This document shows, one piece after another, positions 1 through 8,704 of a stretch of 64,000 nt of DNA. The notes beneath the pieces were generated by a model. That model saw nothing but the letters and a program-made list of their open reading frames with translations. It searched no databases and had not been told where the DNA came from. Every line of letters begins with the position of its first letter. Positions within the stretch are counted from its first letter, which is position 1. The position numbers were made by a program, and so were the translations under genes. The stretch covers positions 1,508,501 through 1,572,500 of the forward strand of contig NZ_CP060718.1 of assembly GCF_014396785.1 (NCBI RefSeq), written 5' to 3'. The DNA comes from Sphingomonas lutea (lineage in GTDB: Bacteria > Pseudomonadota > Alphaproteobacteria > Sphingomonadales > Sphingomonadaceae).

Positions 1-746
1 GGCGAGCCCGGAGATCCACGCCGCGTTCGATGCCCAGTCACCTTGCGCGCCCTGCCGCCAGGTATCGGCGACGCGGCGCGAATTGGCGTCGTCACCATTC
101 ACATAATAGATCCAGGCGACACGCTGGGCGGCCTCGGCGCGCCCTTCCAGCGTCATCGTCGGGACGTAGGTGAGCAGCTGGGCTTCGGCGCCGGCGGCGT
201 CATTGGCGTCCACATAAGGCTCCAGCGCGGTGCGCAGCTGATCCGCCGCGGGATCGCCTGTCACGGGCCGGGTGCGGTAGCGGACGGGTGCAGAGCCGAG
301 ATTGATCAGCCGCTTGGGCTGGACGATCGGGGCGTGGTCACTGCCCCGCGACGCACGGCCATTGCGGCGAGTTGCGCGGCCTGGGGCAGGTCTGGCGCCT
401 GGGCCATCAGCGACTGGAGCGACCCTGCATCCACCGTCGGCGAGCCGCGCGCAGTGTAGAGCTCGGCCAAGGCGACGGGCGTCAGGATGTTGGCGGGCAG
501 CGTGGCAATGCCGGCACGGGCCGACGCCCAATTGCCCGCATAGATCGCGTCGAACACCCCGCGCCAGTCGCGCGGCACGACGACGGCGGGCGTGACCGGC
601 TGCGGTGCCGGCGCGGCGACGGGCGGGGCAGCGGTTGGCGGGATTGGCGAGGGGAGGTTGGGCAGCGGCGAAAGCGGATCCGCCGATTGCGCAAGCGCGG
701 TGCCGGAGCACATCAAGGCGCCCAATCCCAAGAGTGCGGCCCTCAA
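1..746 (-). CDS. Soluble lytic murein transglycosylase, N-terminal part (runs off window, frame broken)
   Basis: N-terminal portion of an Slt-type lytic transglycosylase, a periplasmic enzyme that cleaves peptidoglycan glycan strands. It begins with a signal peptide (MRAALLGLGALMCSGTALAQ) and a Pro/Ala-rich linker, followed by the helical superhelix region that precedes the catalytic domain. The catalytic domain would lie beyond base 1 and is not visible. The frame breaks near 329-347; beyond it the reading continues as VQPKRLINLGSAPVRYR and on to the window edge. Adding one base in the G/C run at 329-332 or 344-347 restores one frame, so this looks like a sequence error. The start overlaps the stop of the upstream glycosylase-like gene by 4 bases (ATGA), so the two are probably co-transcribed. 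The assignment rests on the recognisable mid-region and is fairly secure for the family. Confidence 0.75.
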
Positions 747-1438
747 GATTCGTCCTCCATCAGAAGCAGCAGGTCACGCCATGCCAGCGCCTTGTCTAAG
801 GGCCGATTAACGAGGTGACGGGGGTGAAAGGTGGCGACCGTTCGCACGCCTTCGATCTTGTGCACATGGCCGCGCGCCTGGACGAGCCGCTTGTCGAGCA
901 TCGCGGCGCAGGGGCCGTCGCCGAGCAGCAGCAGGCGCTGCGGCTTAACGAGGGCAATGTGGCGGCGGGCGATATCGGCGCAGGCCTTGCGCTCGGCCTC
1001 GGTCATGCGCGTGCCGGGCGAGTGGAAGCAGGACAGGCTCGCGCTATAGGCCTGCTCGCCGCTCAGCCCGATCGCCGCGAGCATGCGCAGGGCAAGCGCC
1101 CAGGCGACGCCGCCGATCGGCTGGCCCGAGGTGAAATCCTCGAGCGCGGGCGAATCGCTGAGCAGCATGACCGGCGCCTGTTCGGGGCCGTGGGGAAGGA
1201 TTCGCCGCGCGGTGGCCGAGGCGAGGGGCAGCTGGACGCTGCTCGACAGCCATTGCTGAAGTTCGGCCAGGGTTTCAGACGTCGGCTCGGCAAGGTTCGA
1301 AACCGGCTCCGGCGATGGCGCTACGGCTGGCGCGGGCTTTGCCGGGGCAAGCCAGTTGCGCGGCGCATCCTGGACGGCGGTGTCGACGCCGGCCTCCAGC
1401 CACCACGCCAGCGCGCTGCGCGCTTCGCCAAATTCCAT
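743..1438 (-). CDS. Uracil-DNA glycosylase superfamily protein
   Basis: About 231 residues of the UDG superfamily (family 4/5-like alpha/beta fold), predicted to act in base-excision repair of uracil in DNA. The C-terminal motif TFHPRHLVNRPLDK corresponds to the HPxxLL DNA-intercalating loop of the superfamily, and a hydrophobic LLLLGDGPCAAML strand precedes it. An N-terminal Pro/Ala-rich linker of about 50 residues follows the segment ALAWWLEAGVD. The regularly spaced cysteines that bind the 4Fe-4S cluster in family 4 enzymes are not evident (only isolated Cys), so catalytic activity is uncertain. I prefer the internal ATG at 1438 over one at 1495 because conservation seems to begin at MEFGEARS. 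The gene is divergent from ETF-QO and overlaps the transglycosylase by 4 bases. Confidence 0.7.
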   Translation of the reverse strand: MEFGEARSALAWWLEAGVDTAVQDAPRNWLAPAKPAPAVAPSPEPVSNLAEPTSETLAELQQWLSSSVQLPLASATARRILPHGPEQAPVMLLSDSPALEDFTSGQPIGGVAWALALRMLAAIGLSGEQAYSASLSCFHSPGTRMTEAERKACADIARRHIALVKPQRLLLLGDGPCAAMLDKRLVQARGHVHKIEGVRTVATFHPRHLVNRPLDKALAWRDLLLLMEDES

Positions 1439-1550
1439 CGTTTCGAGGTTCCCGCCCACGTTTGCGACACTCCCCGCCATTGACGGCTTGGTCAAGGAAT
1501 TGGCAGGGCTGCCGAGTCGAATTGTTCACCCGGCGCGACAAGAGGTGCGA

Positions 1551-3199
1551 ATGACCGAGCGCGAGTCCATGGCTTATGATGTCGTCGTCGTCGGCGGCGG
1601 CCCCGCGGGCTTGAGCGCCGCGATCCGTTTGAAACAGCTGGCTGCCAAGGCGGAGCGCGAGATTTCGGTGTGCGTGCTCGAAAAGGGGAGCGAGATCGGC
1701 GCCCACATCCTGTCGGGCGCAGTGATCGATCCCAAGGCGCTCGACGAGCTTCTTCCCGACTGGAAGGACCGGGGGTCGCCGCTGACCATGCCGGTGACCG
1801 ACAACCAGCACTGGTTCCTGACGAAAAAGCGCAAGTTCGGGCTGCCCGACATGCTGACGCCGCCCTTCATGCGCAACCGCGGCACCTATAGCGTCAGCCT
1901 GGGCAACGTCTGCCGCTGGCTCGCAGGGCAGGCGGAGGAGCTGGGCGTCGAAATCTTCCCCGGCTTTTCGGCGTCCGAGATCCTGTTCACCGAGGATGGC
2001 GCGGTGCGCGGGGTGGCGACCGGGGACATGGGCGTGGCGCGCGACGGCAGCCATCGCGCCGATTACCAGCCGGGGATCGAGCTGCACGCCCGCTATACCT
2101 TCTTCGCGGAAGGCGCGCGCGGCCATCTGACCAAGCGCCTGACCGAATTGTTCAACCTGCGCGAAAAGAGCGGACCCCAGGTTTTCGGTCTTGGCGTCAA
2201 GGAGTTGTGGGACATTCCTGCCGACAAGCATCAGCCCGGGCGAGTGATCCACACGCAGGGCTGGCCGCTCGACGACGCGTGGGGCGGGGGTTCCTCTACC
2301 ACCAGGACAACAACCAGGTCGCGCTCGGCTTCGTCGTCGCGCTCGATTACACCAACCCCTATCTGTCGCCGTTCGAGGAAATGCAGCGGTGGAAGACCCA
2401 TCCCGCAGTACGTGCCGAGATCGAGGGCGGGCGGCGCGTGTCCTATGGCGCGCGGGCAATCAACGAAGGCGGCTATCAGGCGATTCCCAAGCTTGTGTTC
2501 CCGGGCGGCGCGCTGATCGGATGCTCGGCGGGCTTCCTCAACGTGCCGCGGATCAAGGGCACGCATACGGCGATGAAGTCGGGCATGCTGGCCGCCGAGG
2601 CCGCGTTCGAAGCGGTCGCCGCCGACCGCTCGGGCGACACACTGGACGCCTATGAAACATCCTTGCATTCCAGTTGGATCGTCAAGGAACTGAAGATGGT
2701 GCGCAATGCGCAGCCGGCGGTCGCGCATTGGGGCGGCCTTGCAGGCACGCTCTATTCGGGGCTCGACCTGTGGCTCAACTATTGGCGGATCGGCTTCCCC
2801 TGGACGCTCAAGCACAAGGCCGACCACACACGCATCCGGCGCAAGGATCACGCTGCGCCGATTGCCTATCCCAAGCCCGACGGCGTGCTGACCTTCGACC
2901 GCCTGTCGAGCGTGTTCATTTCGAATACCAATCACGAGGAAGACCAGCCGGTTCACCTGACGCTCAAGGACGCCGACATACCGACCGCGATCAATCTTCC
3001 GGTTTTCGACGGGCCCGAGCAGCGCTATTGTCCCGCAGGGGTCTATGAATATGTCGAAGACGGCTCCGGAGCGCCAAGGCTGCAAATCAATGCCCAGAAT
3101 TGCGTCCACTGCAAAACCTGCGACATCAAGGACCCGACGCAGAACATCAATTGGGTCACACCGGAAGGCGGCGGAGGTCCGAATTATCCGAACATGTAG
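1551..3199 (+). CDS. Electron transfer flavoprotein-ubiquinone oxidoreductase (one frameshift)
   Basis: ETF-QO passes electrons from reduced ETF (fatty-acid and amino-acid dehydrogenases) to ubiquinone at the inner membrane. The N-terminus carries the FAD dinucleotide-binding motif [16 protein letters not shown], followed by the [16 protein letters not shown] segment typical of the family. The C-terminus has the ferredoxin-like 4Fe-4S region with [13 protein letters not shown]. The reading frame is lost at the five-G run 2286-2290. Inserting one G gives [18 protein letters not shown], exactly the family reading, and a 549-residue protein of normal length, so the break is almost certainly an assembly error. 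Start ATG 1551 has AGAGG upstream; ATG 1569 is an alternative. Its usual partner glutaryl-CoA dehydrogenase occurs elsewhere in the window. Confidence 0.92.
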
Positions 3200-3221
3200 T
3201 TGGCTGGGCGGGCTAAGCCTG

Positions 3222-4856
3222 ATGGCCATCGCGGCAAGCGCCCCACAGGCGGCACAGGCGCGGCTGACGACCGATTCGAGCGGCCCGATGACCTACGTGA
3301 AGGCGCGCGCGGCCGCCTTGTCCGGCGATCATGCGCGCTCGGCAACTCTGCTCGCCGATTTGTCGGCGTCGCGTCCCGACGACGCCGACCTGGCACGCAA
3401 GGCGCTGACCGAAGCGCTCGGCGCGGGACAAATGGATGTCGCGCTTAAGTTGGCGCACAGCGTGCCGGGGGCGCGGCTGACCAATGAGGCGCGGCTTCTG
3501 CTGGTGGCCGAAGAGGTCAAGCGCAAGCGGTACGACCAGGCACGGGCGTGGCTTGCCTACAAGGGCGAGACGGGCGACCTCAGTTTCCTGACTCCGCTGA
3601 TCGACGCCTGGGCCCTCGCCGAAGCCGGCCAGACCGACCTGGCGCTGCAGGCGGTAGAGCAGATTCCCCAAAACAGCCTCTTGGGACCCCTGAAACCGGA
3701 GCAGGCGGCGCTCATCAACCTGAAGGCGCGCCGCACGGCCGATGCCGAGCCTTTCGCACGCCGCGCGATCGGCGCCGCCGGGGCGCGGGAAACGCGCTTG
3801 CGGCTGGCACTGGCCGACGGCTTCCTTGCCGCGGGCGACAAGGCGCGCGCGCTGATCATGCTCGACGGCATGGGCGCCGAGGGTCCGGTCGCCCGCCGCC
3901 GCATCGAATCCGGCCGCCAAAGCGGACAGGCGATCGATACCTTGGCCAAGGCGCTGGGTGAGTCGCTGACCGCCTTCGCCGCCGACCTTGCACGAATGCA
4001 GCGCGGCGCGCCGCCGATCGGCCTGGTCCAGGTTGCGCGCTATGCCGACCCGACAAACAGCAGCACAATGCTGCTCCTCGCGCTGTTGCTTGATAGCGAC
4101 GAGCGCACGGCGGAGGCGTTGAGCCTGCTGCGTTCAATCCCGCCCAAGGACGCGCTGATCGCTCACGCGCGCGACGTCCAGGCGCGCACCTTCGCCGATG
4201 AAAAGCGCTTCGATGAAGCCTATGCGCTTGCCGCCAGCGCGGCGCGCGCGCCTGATGCCGGGGTTAGCGATTATTCGCGGCTGGGCGAAGTCTACCAGGC
4301 GATGGACCGTCACAATGAAGCGGCCGACGCTTATGGGCGCGCGGTCGCGATAGCGGCGCGCCTCGGGCTCAAGAACGAACAATGGACGCTTCATCTGCTT
4401 CGTGCGAGCGCGCTCGAAGACGCCAACCGCTGGCCCGAGGCGCGACAGGCGCTCCACGCGGGGCTGGCGATCGCGCCTGAACAGCCGTTGCTGCTCAATT
4501 TCCTCGGCTATGGTCAGCTCGAGCGGGGCGAGGATCTCGACAATGCCGAAGCGATGATTCGCAAGGCAAGCGCGCTTGCCCCGGAGGATGCCTCGATCAC
4601 CGATTCGCTGGGCTGGGCGCAGTTCAAGCGCGGCAAGCTTGCCGAGGCGATCGCGACGCTTCAGCGCGCCGCGGAAAAGGATCCGGACCAGGCTGAGATC
4701 CACGAGCATCTCGGCGATGCGCTCTACACATCGGGCCGCAAGTTCGAGGCGCGCTTTGCGTGGAGCGCGGCGCTGGTGACGGCCGAGGAGACGATGGCCA
4801 AGCGCATCCAGGCCAAGCTCGACGGCGGGCTCACCCCCGCCAACGCCGCGCCTTGA
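3222..4856 (+). CDS. Tetratricopeptide-repeat protein, exported
   Basis: About 544 residues rich in TPR helices (for example DYSRLGEVYQAMDRHNEAAD and DSLGWAQFKRGKLAEAIATL), ending with a canonical TPR block around residues 410-520. Such proteins are protein-protein interaction scaffolds; the substrate is unknown. A short hydrophobic N-terminus ending APQAAQA suggests export. The start is uncertain: ATG 3222 is the first usable codon after the ETF-QO stop, but the hydrophobic stretch continues upstream in frame (WLGGLSL), so the real start may lie 5' or be masked by an error in the G-rich sequence at 3202-3212. The stop overlaps the start of ispE (TTGA), indicating an operon. Confidence 0.75.
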   Translation: MAIAASAPQAAQARLTTDSSGPMTYVKARAAALSGDHARSATLLADLSASRPDDADLARKALTEALGAGQMDVALKLAHSVPGARLTNEARLLLVAEEVKRKRYDQARAWLAYKGETGDLSFLTPLIDAWALAEAGQTDLALQAVEQIPQNSLLGPLKPEQAALINLKARRTADAEPFARRAIGAAGARETRLRLALADGFLAAGDKARALIMLDGMGAEGPVARRRIESGRQSGQAIDTLAKALGESLTAFAADLARMQRGAPPIGLVQVARYADPTNSSTMLLLALLLDSDERTAEALSLLRSIPPKDALIAHARDVQARTFADEKRFDEAYALAASAARAPDAGVSDYSRLGEVYQAMDRHNEAADAYGRAVAIAARLGLKNEQWTLHLLRASALEDANRWPEARQALHAGLAIAPEQPLLLNFLGYGQLERGEDLDNAEAMIRKASALAPEDASITDSLGWAQFKRGKLAEAIATLQRAAEKDPDQAEIHEHLGDALYTSGRKFEARFAWSAALVTAEETMAKRIQAKLDGGLTPANAAP

Positions 4857-5662
4857 TCCCGCATCGGGAAATCGCGCCCGCCAAGCTCAATCTTGCGCTC
4901 CATGTCCGCGGAAAACGTCCCGACGGGCGCCACGATATCGAAACCGTCTTCGCCTTTTGCGTCGACGGCGACCGGTTGAGCGGCGAGGCGGCCGACACCC
5001 TGTCGCTCGAAGTGAAGGGGCCGTTCGCTGGGGAATTGGGGCCGAGCGAAAGCAATCTCGTCATTCGCGCGGCGGAGGCGCTGCGCGATGCCGCCGGCGT
5101 CAAGCAGGGGGCGGCCCTCGTGCTCGACAAGCGCTTGCCGGTCGCGTCGGGGCTGGGCGGGGGATCGGCCGATGCGGCGGCGGCACTGCGGTTACTCACG
5201 TCCATGTGGACGATCGACCCTAGCCATGCGCAGGCCGTTGCGCCGCAACTGGGAAGCGACGTGCCAGCATGCTTGCTGAGCCTGCCGGCGCGGGGCGAAG
5301 GCGCGGGTGACCAGCTGAGCCCGGTCGACCTGTCCGACCTGTCCGGTGCTGCTGTGTTGCTGGTCAATCCGCGCGTCCCATTGTCCACGGCGGAGGTCTT
5401 CGCCGGGTGGGACGGCGAAGATCGCGGGCCGCTGACCGATTGGCGGCATGGGCGCAACGACCTTGAGCAAGCCGCCATCCGCCAGGCGCCGCTGGTCACC
5501 ACGGTGCTTGCCTGGCTGTCTGCGCAGCGCGGCGCCAGCTTCGTGCGCATGTCAGGCAGCGGCGCGACCTGCTTCGCCTTGTTCGAAAATGACGCGCAGC
5601 GTGACCAGTCCGCGACGGCCGTCCCGCGCGAATGGTGGCACCTGGCGACCAGCCTGCGCTAA
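4853..5662 (+). CDS. ispE: 4-(cytidine 5'-diphospho)-2-C-methyl-D-erythritol kinase
   Basis: GHMP kinase of the non-mevalonate (MEP) isoprenoid pathway, phosphorylating the 2-hydroxyl of CDP-methylerythritol with ATP. Visible motifs are APAKLNLALHV at the N-terminus, the ATP-binding glycine-rich loop LPVASGLGGGSADAAAALRL, and a C-terminal MSGSGATCFALF. Length (269 aa) fits the family. The start is a TTG at 4853 overlapping the upstream TPR stop by four bases; no ATG occurs before the conserved APAKLN. The fused ispDF at 27.5-28.6 kb supplies two further steps of the same pathway. Confidence 0.92.
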   Translation: MIPHREIAPAKLNLALHVRGKRPDGRHDIETVFAFCVDGDRLSGEAADTLSLEVKGPFAGELGPSESNLVIRAAEALRDAAGVKQGAALVLDKRLPVASGLGGGSADAAAALRLLTSMWTIDPSHAQAVAPQLGSDVPACLLSLPARGEGAGDQLSPVDLSDLSGAAVLLVNPRVPLSTAEVFAGWDGEDRGPLTDWRHGRNDLEQAAIRQAPLVTTVLAWLSAQRGASFVRMSGSGATCFALFENDAQRDQSATAVPREWWHLATSLR

Positions 5663-5671
5663 GGCGCCGCG

Positions 5672-7024
5672 ATGCGCCCGATCCTCACTGCCGACCAGAT
5701 GCGTGCCGCCGAGGCGCGGGCGGTCGACGACGGAACGTCGGTCGAGCTTTTGATGGAGCGAGCAGGGGCGGCCCTTGCCGAAGCCGCGTTCCGCTTCGCC
5801 GGGAACATGCCGGCGCTGATCCTGTGCGGGCCGGGCAATAATGGCGGGGACGGCTATGTCGCGGCGCGTCACCTTGCAGCGCAAGGCGTGCCGGTGCGCG
5901 TCGCGGCGCTGGCCGATCCAAAGACGGAGGCCGCGCAGCACGCCGCGACGCAATGGGCGGGCGACGTCGAGCGCCTGTCCGACAATCCGCGTACAGCCCC
6001 GCTGCTGATCGATTGCCTGTTCGGTACTGGCTTGAAGCACGGGCTGGAAACCTCTGTTCAACAACAACTTTTCCGCCTTCGTAATGCGGCGCGCTTGGCC
6101 ATCGCCTGCGACGTGCCGAGCGGAATCGAAAGCGATAGCGGGGCGGCGCTGGGCGCGGTTCCGGCATTCGACATGACGGTCGCCTTGGGCGCGATGAAGC
6201 CGGCGCACCGTCTGATGCCCGCAATGGCGCTGTGCCGTCGCCTGGTCGTCGCCGACATCGGCGTGGACGCGACCAGCGACTGGCATGAGATCGCGCGGCC
6301 ATCGCTTCCGCCGCTCGATCCCGCGGGTCACAAATATTCGCGCGGGCTGGTCCATGCGCTGGCGGGCAAGATGCCCGGTGCGATCGCGCTTTCGGCAACC
6401 GCCGCGGCGCGCGCGGGCGCGGGCTATGTCCGGGTGAGCACGTCGCTGCCGATCTCCGGGCTGCCCGCGGCGATCGTGCAGCTCGACACCGCCGAAGTGA
6501 ACGATCCGCGCATCGGCTGCCTGCTGGTCGGGCCGGGGCTTGGCGACCTGCCGCAAGTGTTGACGCTCGCACTGACGTCCAAGGCGCCCAAGGTAATCGA
6601 CGCTGACGGCATTGGCTTGCTCGGCGATCCGGCGCGGCTGCAAGGCCAGGACGCGGTGATGACGCCGCATGAGGGCGAGTTTCGCCGGTTGTTCCCCGAC
6701 GTCGAGGGGTCGAAGCCCGAGCGCGCACTCGAAGCGGCGCGGCGGAGCGGGGCGGTCGTGGTGTTCAAGGGTCCCGACACGTTGGTCGCGGCGCCCGACG
6801 GGCGGCTCGGCTTCGCGCCGCCTGCGCCGGCTTGGCTGGCAAGCGCGGGGACGGGCGATGTCCTGGCCGGGATCATCGCCGCGCTACGCGCACGCGGCCT
6901 CCCCGCGTTCGAGGCCGCTTGTGCAGGAGTGTGGCTGCACGGCCGCGCCGCCGAGGCCGCGGGGCCGCACATGATCGCCGACGATCTCGTCGCCGCCATC
7001 GGCCAAGCGATCGACCAGCCGTGA
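5672..7024 (+). CDS. Bifunctional NAD(P)H-hydrate epimerase / ADP-dependent NAD(P)H-hydrate dehydratase
   Basis: Metabolite-repair enzyme that epimerises and dehydrates damaged NAD(P)H hydrates. The N-terminal YjeF_N half (about residues 1-205) has the CGPGNNGGDGYVAARHLA nucleotide loop and FGTGL; the C-terminal ribokinase-like half has the HKYSRG opening, TPHEGEFRRL and the GTGDVLAGIIAALRA anion hole. Length (450 aa) is a little short of the usual about 480 but both halves are complete. It lies 9 bases after ispE and overlaps the next gene by GTGA, so it belongs to the same run. Confidence 0.9.
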   Translation: MRPILTADQMRAAEARAVDDGTSVELLMERAGAALAEAAFRFAGNMPALILCGPGNNGGDGYVAARHLAAQGVPVRVAALADPKTEAAQHAATQWAGDVERLSDNPRTAPLLIDCLFGTGLKHGLETSVQQQLFRLRNAARLAIACDVPSGIESDSGAALGAVPAFDMTVALGAMKPAHRLMPAMALCRRLVVADIGVDATSDWHEIARPSLPPLDPAGHKYSRGLVHALAGKMPGAIALSATAAARAGAGYVRVSTSLPISGLPAAIVQLDTAEVNDPRIGCLLVGPGLGDLPQVLTLALTSKAPKVIDADGIGLLGDPARLQGQDAVMTPHEGEFRRLFPDVEGSKPERALEAARRSGAVVVFKGPDTLVAAPDGRLGFAPPAPAWLASAGTGDVLAGIIAALRARGLPAFEAACAGVWLHGRAAEAAGPHMIADDLVAAIGQAIDQP

Positions 7025-8193
7025 GCGGCGATCCGGTCGTGCGAATCGCCGCGAGAGGCGATGGCGTCACGGCGTCGGGCAAGCATGTTGCGTTCGGCGT
7101 GCCGGGCGACGTGCTGCTCGACGATGGCGCGCTTGCACCAGGTCCGCATCACCAGGATCCCCCGTGCCGGCACTTCCCCGAGTGCGGCGGATGCCAGCTG
7201 CAGCATGTCGATGACGAGGCCTATCGCGGCTATCTGACGTCACGCATCGCGGGCGCGCTGGCGCAACATGATCTGGAAACCGAGATTCGCGCACCGCATC
7301 TGTCGCCGCCCAACAGCCGGCGCCGCGCATCGCTGCGCGCGCTCAAGGTCGGGCAGGGCGCGGTGATCGGCTTCAACGCCGCCAAGTCGCACCGCATCGT
7401 CGACATGCGCGAGAATTTCATCCTGCGGCCCGAATTGCTAGCGCTGGTCGACCCGCTGCGCCGGCTGCTTGGCCGCATCCTTCTGCCCAAGCGCACCGCC
7501 GAGCTGCAGCTTGCTCTGATCGACCAGGGCGTCGACGTCATGATGAAGGGCGTCTCGGCCGACGGCCTTTCATCGATCGAAGCACTGACGTCCTTCGCGG
7601 CTGATAATCGGCTGGCGCGGCTGAGCATCGACCAGGGGCTTGGGCCCGAGGCGATCTACCAGCCGGAAGCGGCGACGATCACCCTGTCGGGCGTGCGCAC
7701 GGCCTTTCCCACCGGCGCCTTCCTGCAGGCGACCGAGGACGGCGAAGCGGCGCTGGTTGCAGCGGTGCGCGATGCCGTCGCGGGCGAAACCGTGATTGCC
7801 GACCTGTTCGCGGGGCTAGGGACGTTCGCGCTCGCCGTGCGCGCGTCCTATGCCGCCGAGGCGGGGCGCGATGCCGCCGCGGCACTCAAGGCGTCGGCGC
7901 CGAACGTGCTGGTCGAGCATCGCGACCTCTATCGCCGCCCGCTCGATGCCGGCGAGCTCGGCCGCTTCGGCGCCGTCATCCTCGATCCGCCCCGGGCGGG
8001 CGCGGAAGAGCAAGTGCGCGCGCTTGCCGCCTCGAGCGCCCGGCGCATCGCTTATGTCAGCTGCAATCCCGCGACCTTCGCGCGCGACGCAAAGGTCCTG
8101 ACCGACGGCGGCTACAACCTCCACTGGGTCGTGCCCGTCGGCCAGTTCCGCTGGTCGACCCATGTCGAACTGGCCGCCGCCTTCGCGCGCTAG
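7021..8193 (+). CDS. TrmA/RumA-family SAM-dependent RNA methyltransferase
   Basis: Class I methyltransferase related to RlmD/RlmC/TrmA, which make 5-methyluridine in RNA. Near the N-terminus are C49, C55 and C58 (CRHFPECGGCQLQ), three of the four ligands of the family's 4Fe-4S cluster. The SAM-binding motif is DLFAGLGTFAL, the catalytic region AYVSCNPATFARD, and the C-terminal general base lies in HVELAAAF. Oddly, the usual fourth cluster cysteine (family pattern V-x-x-C-P-x-L) reads DMRENFILRPEL, without Cys. Length is 390 aa. A GTG at 7021 overlapping the previous stop is the likely start. Which uridine (rRNA or tRNA) is modified cannot be told. The 3' end overlaps the convergent MAPEG gene by 4 bases. 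Confidence 0.85.
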   Translation: MSGDPVVRIAARGDGVTASGKHVAFGVPGDVLLDDGALAPGPHHQDPPCRHFPECGGCQLQHVDDEAYRGYLTSRIAGALAQHDLETEIRAPHLSPPNSRRRASLRALKVGQGAVIGFNAAKSHRIVDMRENFILRPELLALVDPLRRLLGRILLPKRTAELQLALIDQGVDVMMKGVSADGLSSIEALTSFAADNRLARLSIDQGLGPEAIYQPEAATITLSGVRTAFPTGAFLQATEDGEAALVAAVRDAVAGETVIADLFAGLGTFALAVRASYAAEAGRDAAAALKASAPNVLVEHRDLYRRPLDAGELGRFGAVILDPPRAGAEEQVRALAASSARRIAYVSCNPATFARDAKVLTDGGYNLHWVVPVGQFRWSTHVELAAAFAR

Positions 8194-8645
8194 AAGTTCA
8201 AGATCCCGCAATCGTGGAGGATGCGCGCCGCCGCATGGACGACCAGCCCGAGCAGGCAGAGCGAAGCGAGGGCGAATAATAGGAAGCGGATCGCGACGAT
8301 GTTGACCGTGCATTGCACGATGCTGTGGACGACACGGAACGCGACATAGCCCCAGGCGAGCCACAGGTTGATGCCGCCGCCGAAGTCCATCAGCGCGAGC
8401 GTCAGCGCGATCGCGTAGAAGATCGTCGGCTGTTCCATCAGGTGGTTGTAATTGTGCGAGGGCCATTGCGCCTGGTCGGGTGCCTTTCCGTCGAGGTTGG
8501 CGCCGCGCGATCCGCGCGGAATGGTGCCCCAGTTGATCCCCATTTGCGCAAAGGCGCGACGGCGCGCGGCGGCCATCCACACCATGATCACCAGTGTCCA
8601 CGCGACCAGCGCCACGACCGGCGCAAGAATTGGGCTATAGTCCAT
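8190..8645 (-). CDS. MAPEG family membrane protein
   Basis: A 151-residue integral membrane protein with about four hydrophobic helices (residues roughly 5-25, 75-90, 95-115, 120-140) and the segment HNYNHLMEQPTIFYAIAL, whose HNxxE-like pattern is typical of the MAPEG superfamily (membrane-associated eicosanoid and glutathione metabolism proteins). Bacterial members are mostly of unknown substrate; glutathione-dependent detoxification is the family precedent, not something shown here. It stands alone on the - strand with 59 bases to the amidohydrolase stop upstream. Confidence 0.8.
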   Translation of the reverse strand: MDYSPILAPVVALVAWTLVIMVWMAAARRRAFAQMGINWGTIPRGSRGANLDGKAPDQAQWPSHNYNHLMEQPTIFYAIALTLALMDFGGGINLWLAWGYVAFRVVHSIVQCTVNIVAIRFLLFALASLCLLGLVVHAAARILHDCGILNF

Positions 8646-8704
8646 CGAAACTCCCCCTTGTTGCGGGCGAGAGTGCGATACTTATCGTTTCGCGTCCAGA
8701 AGGG

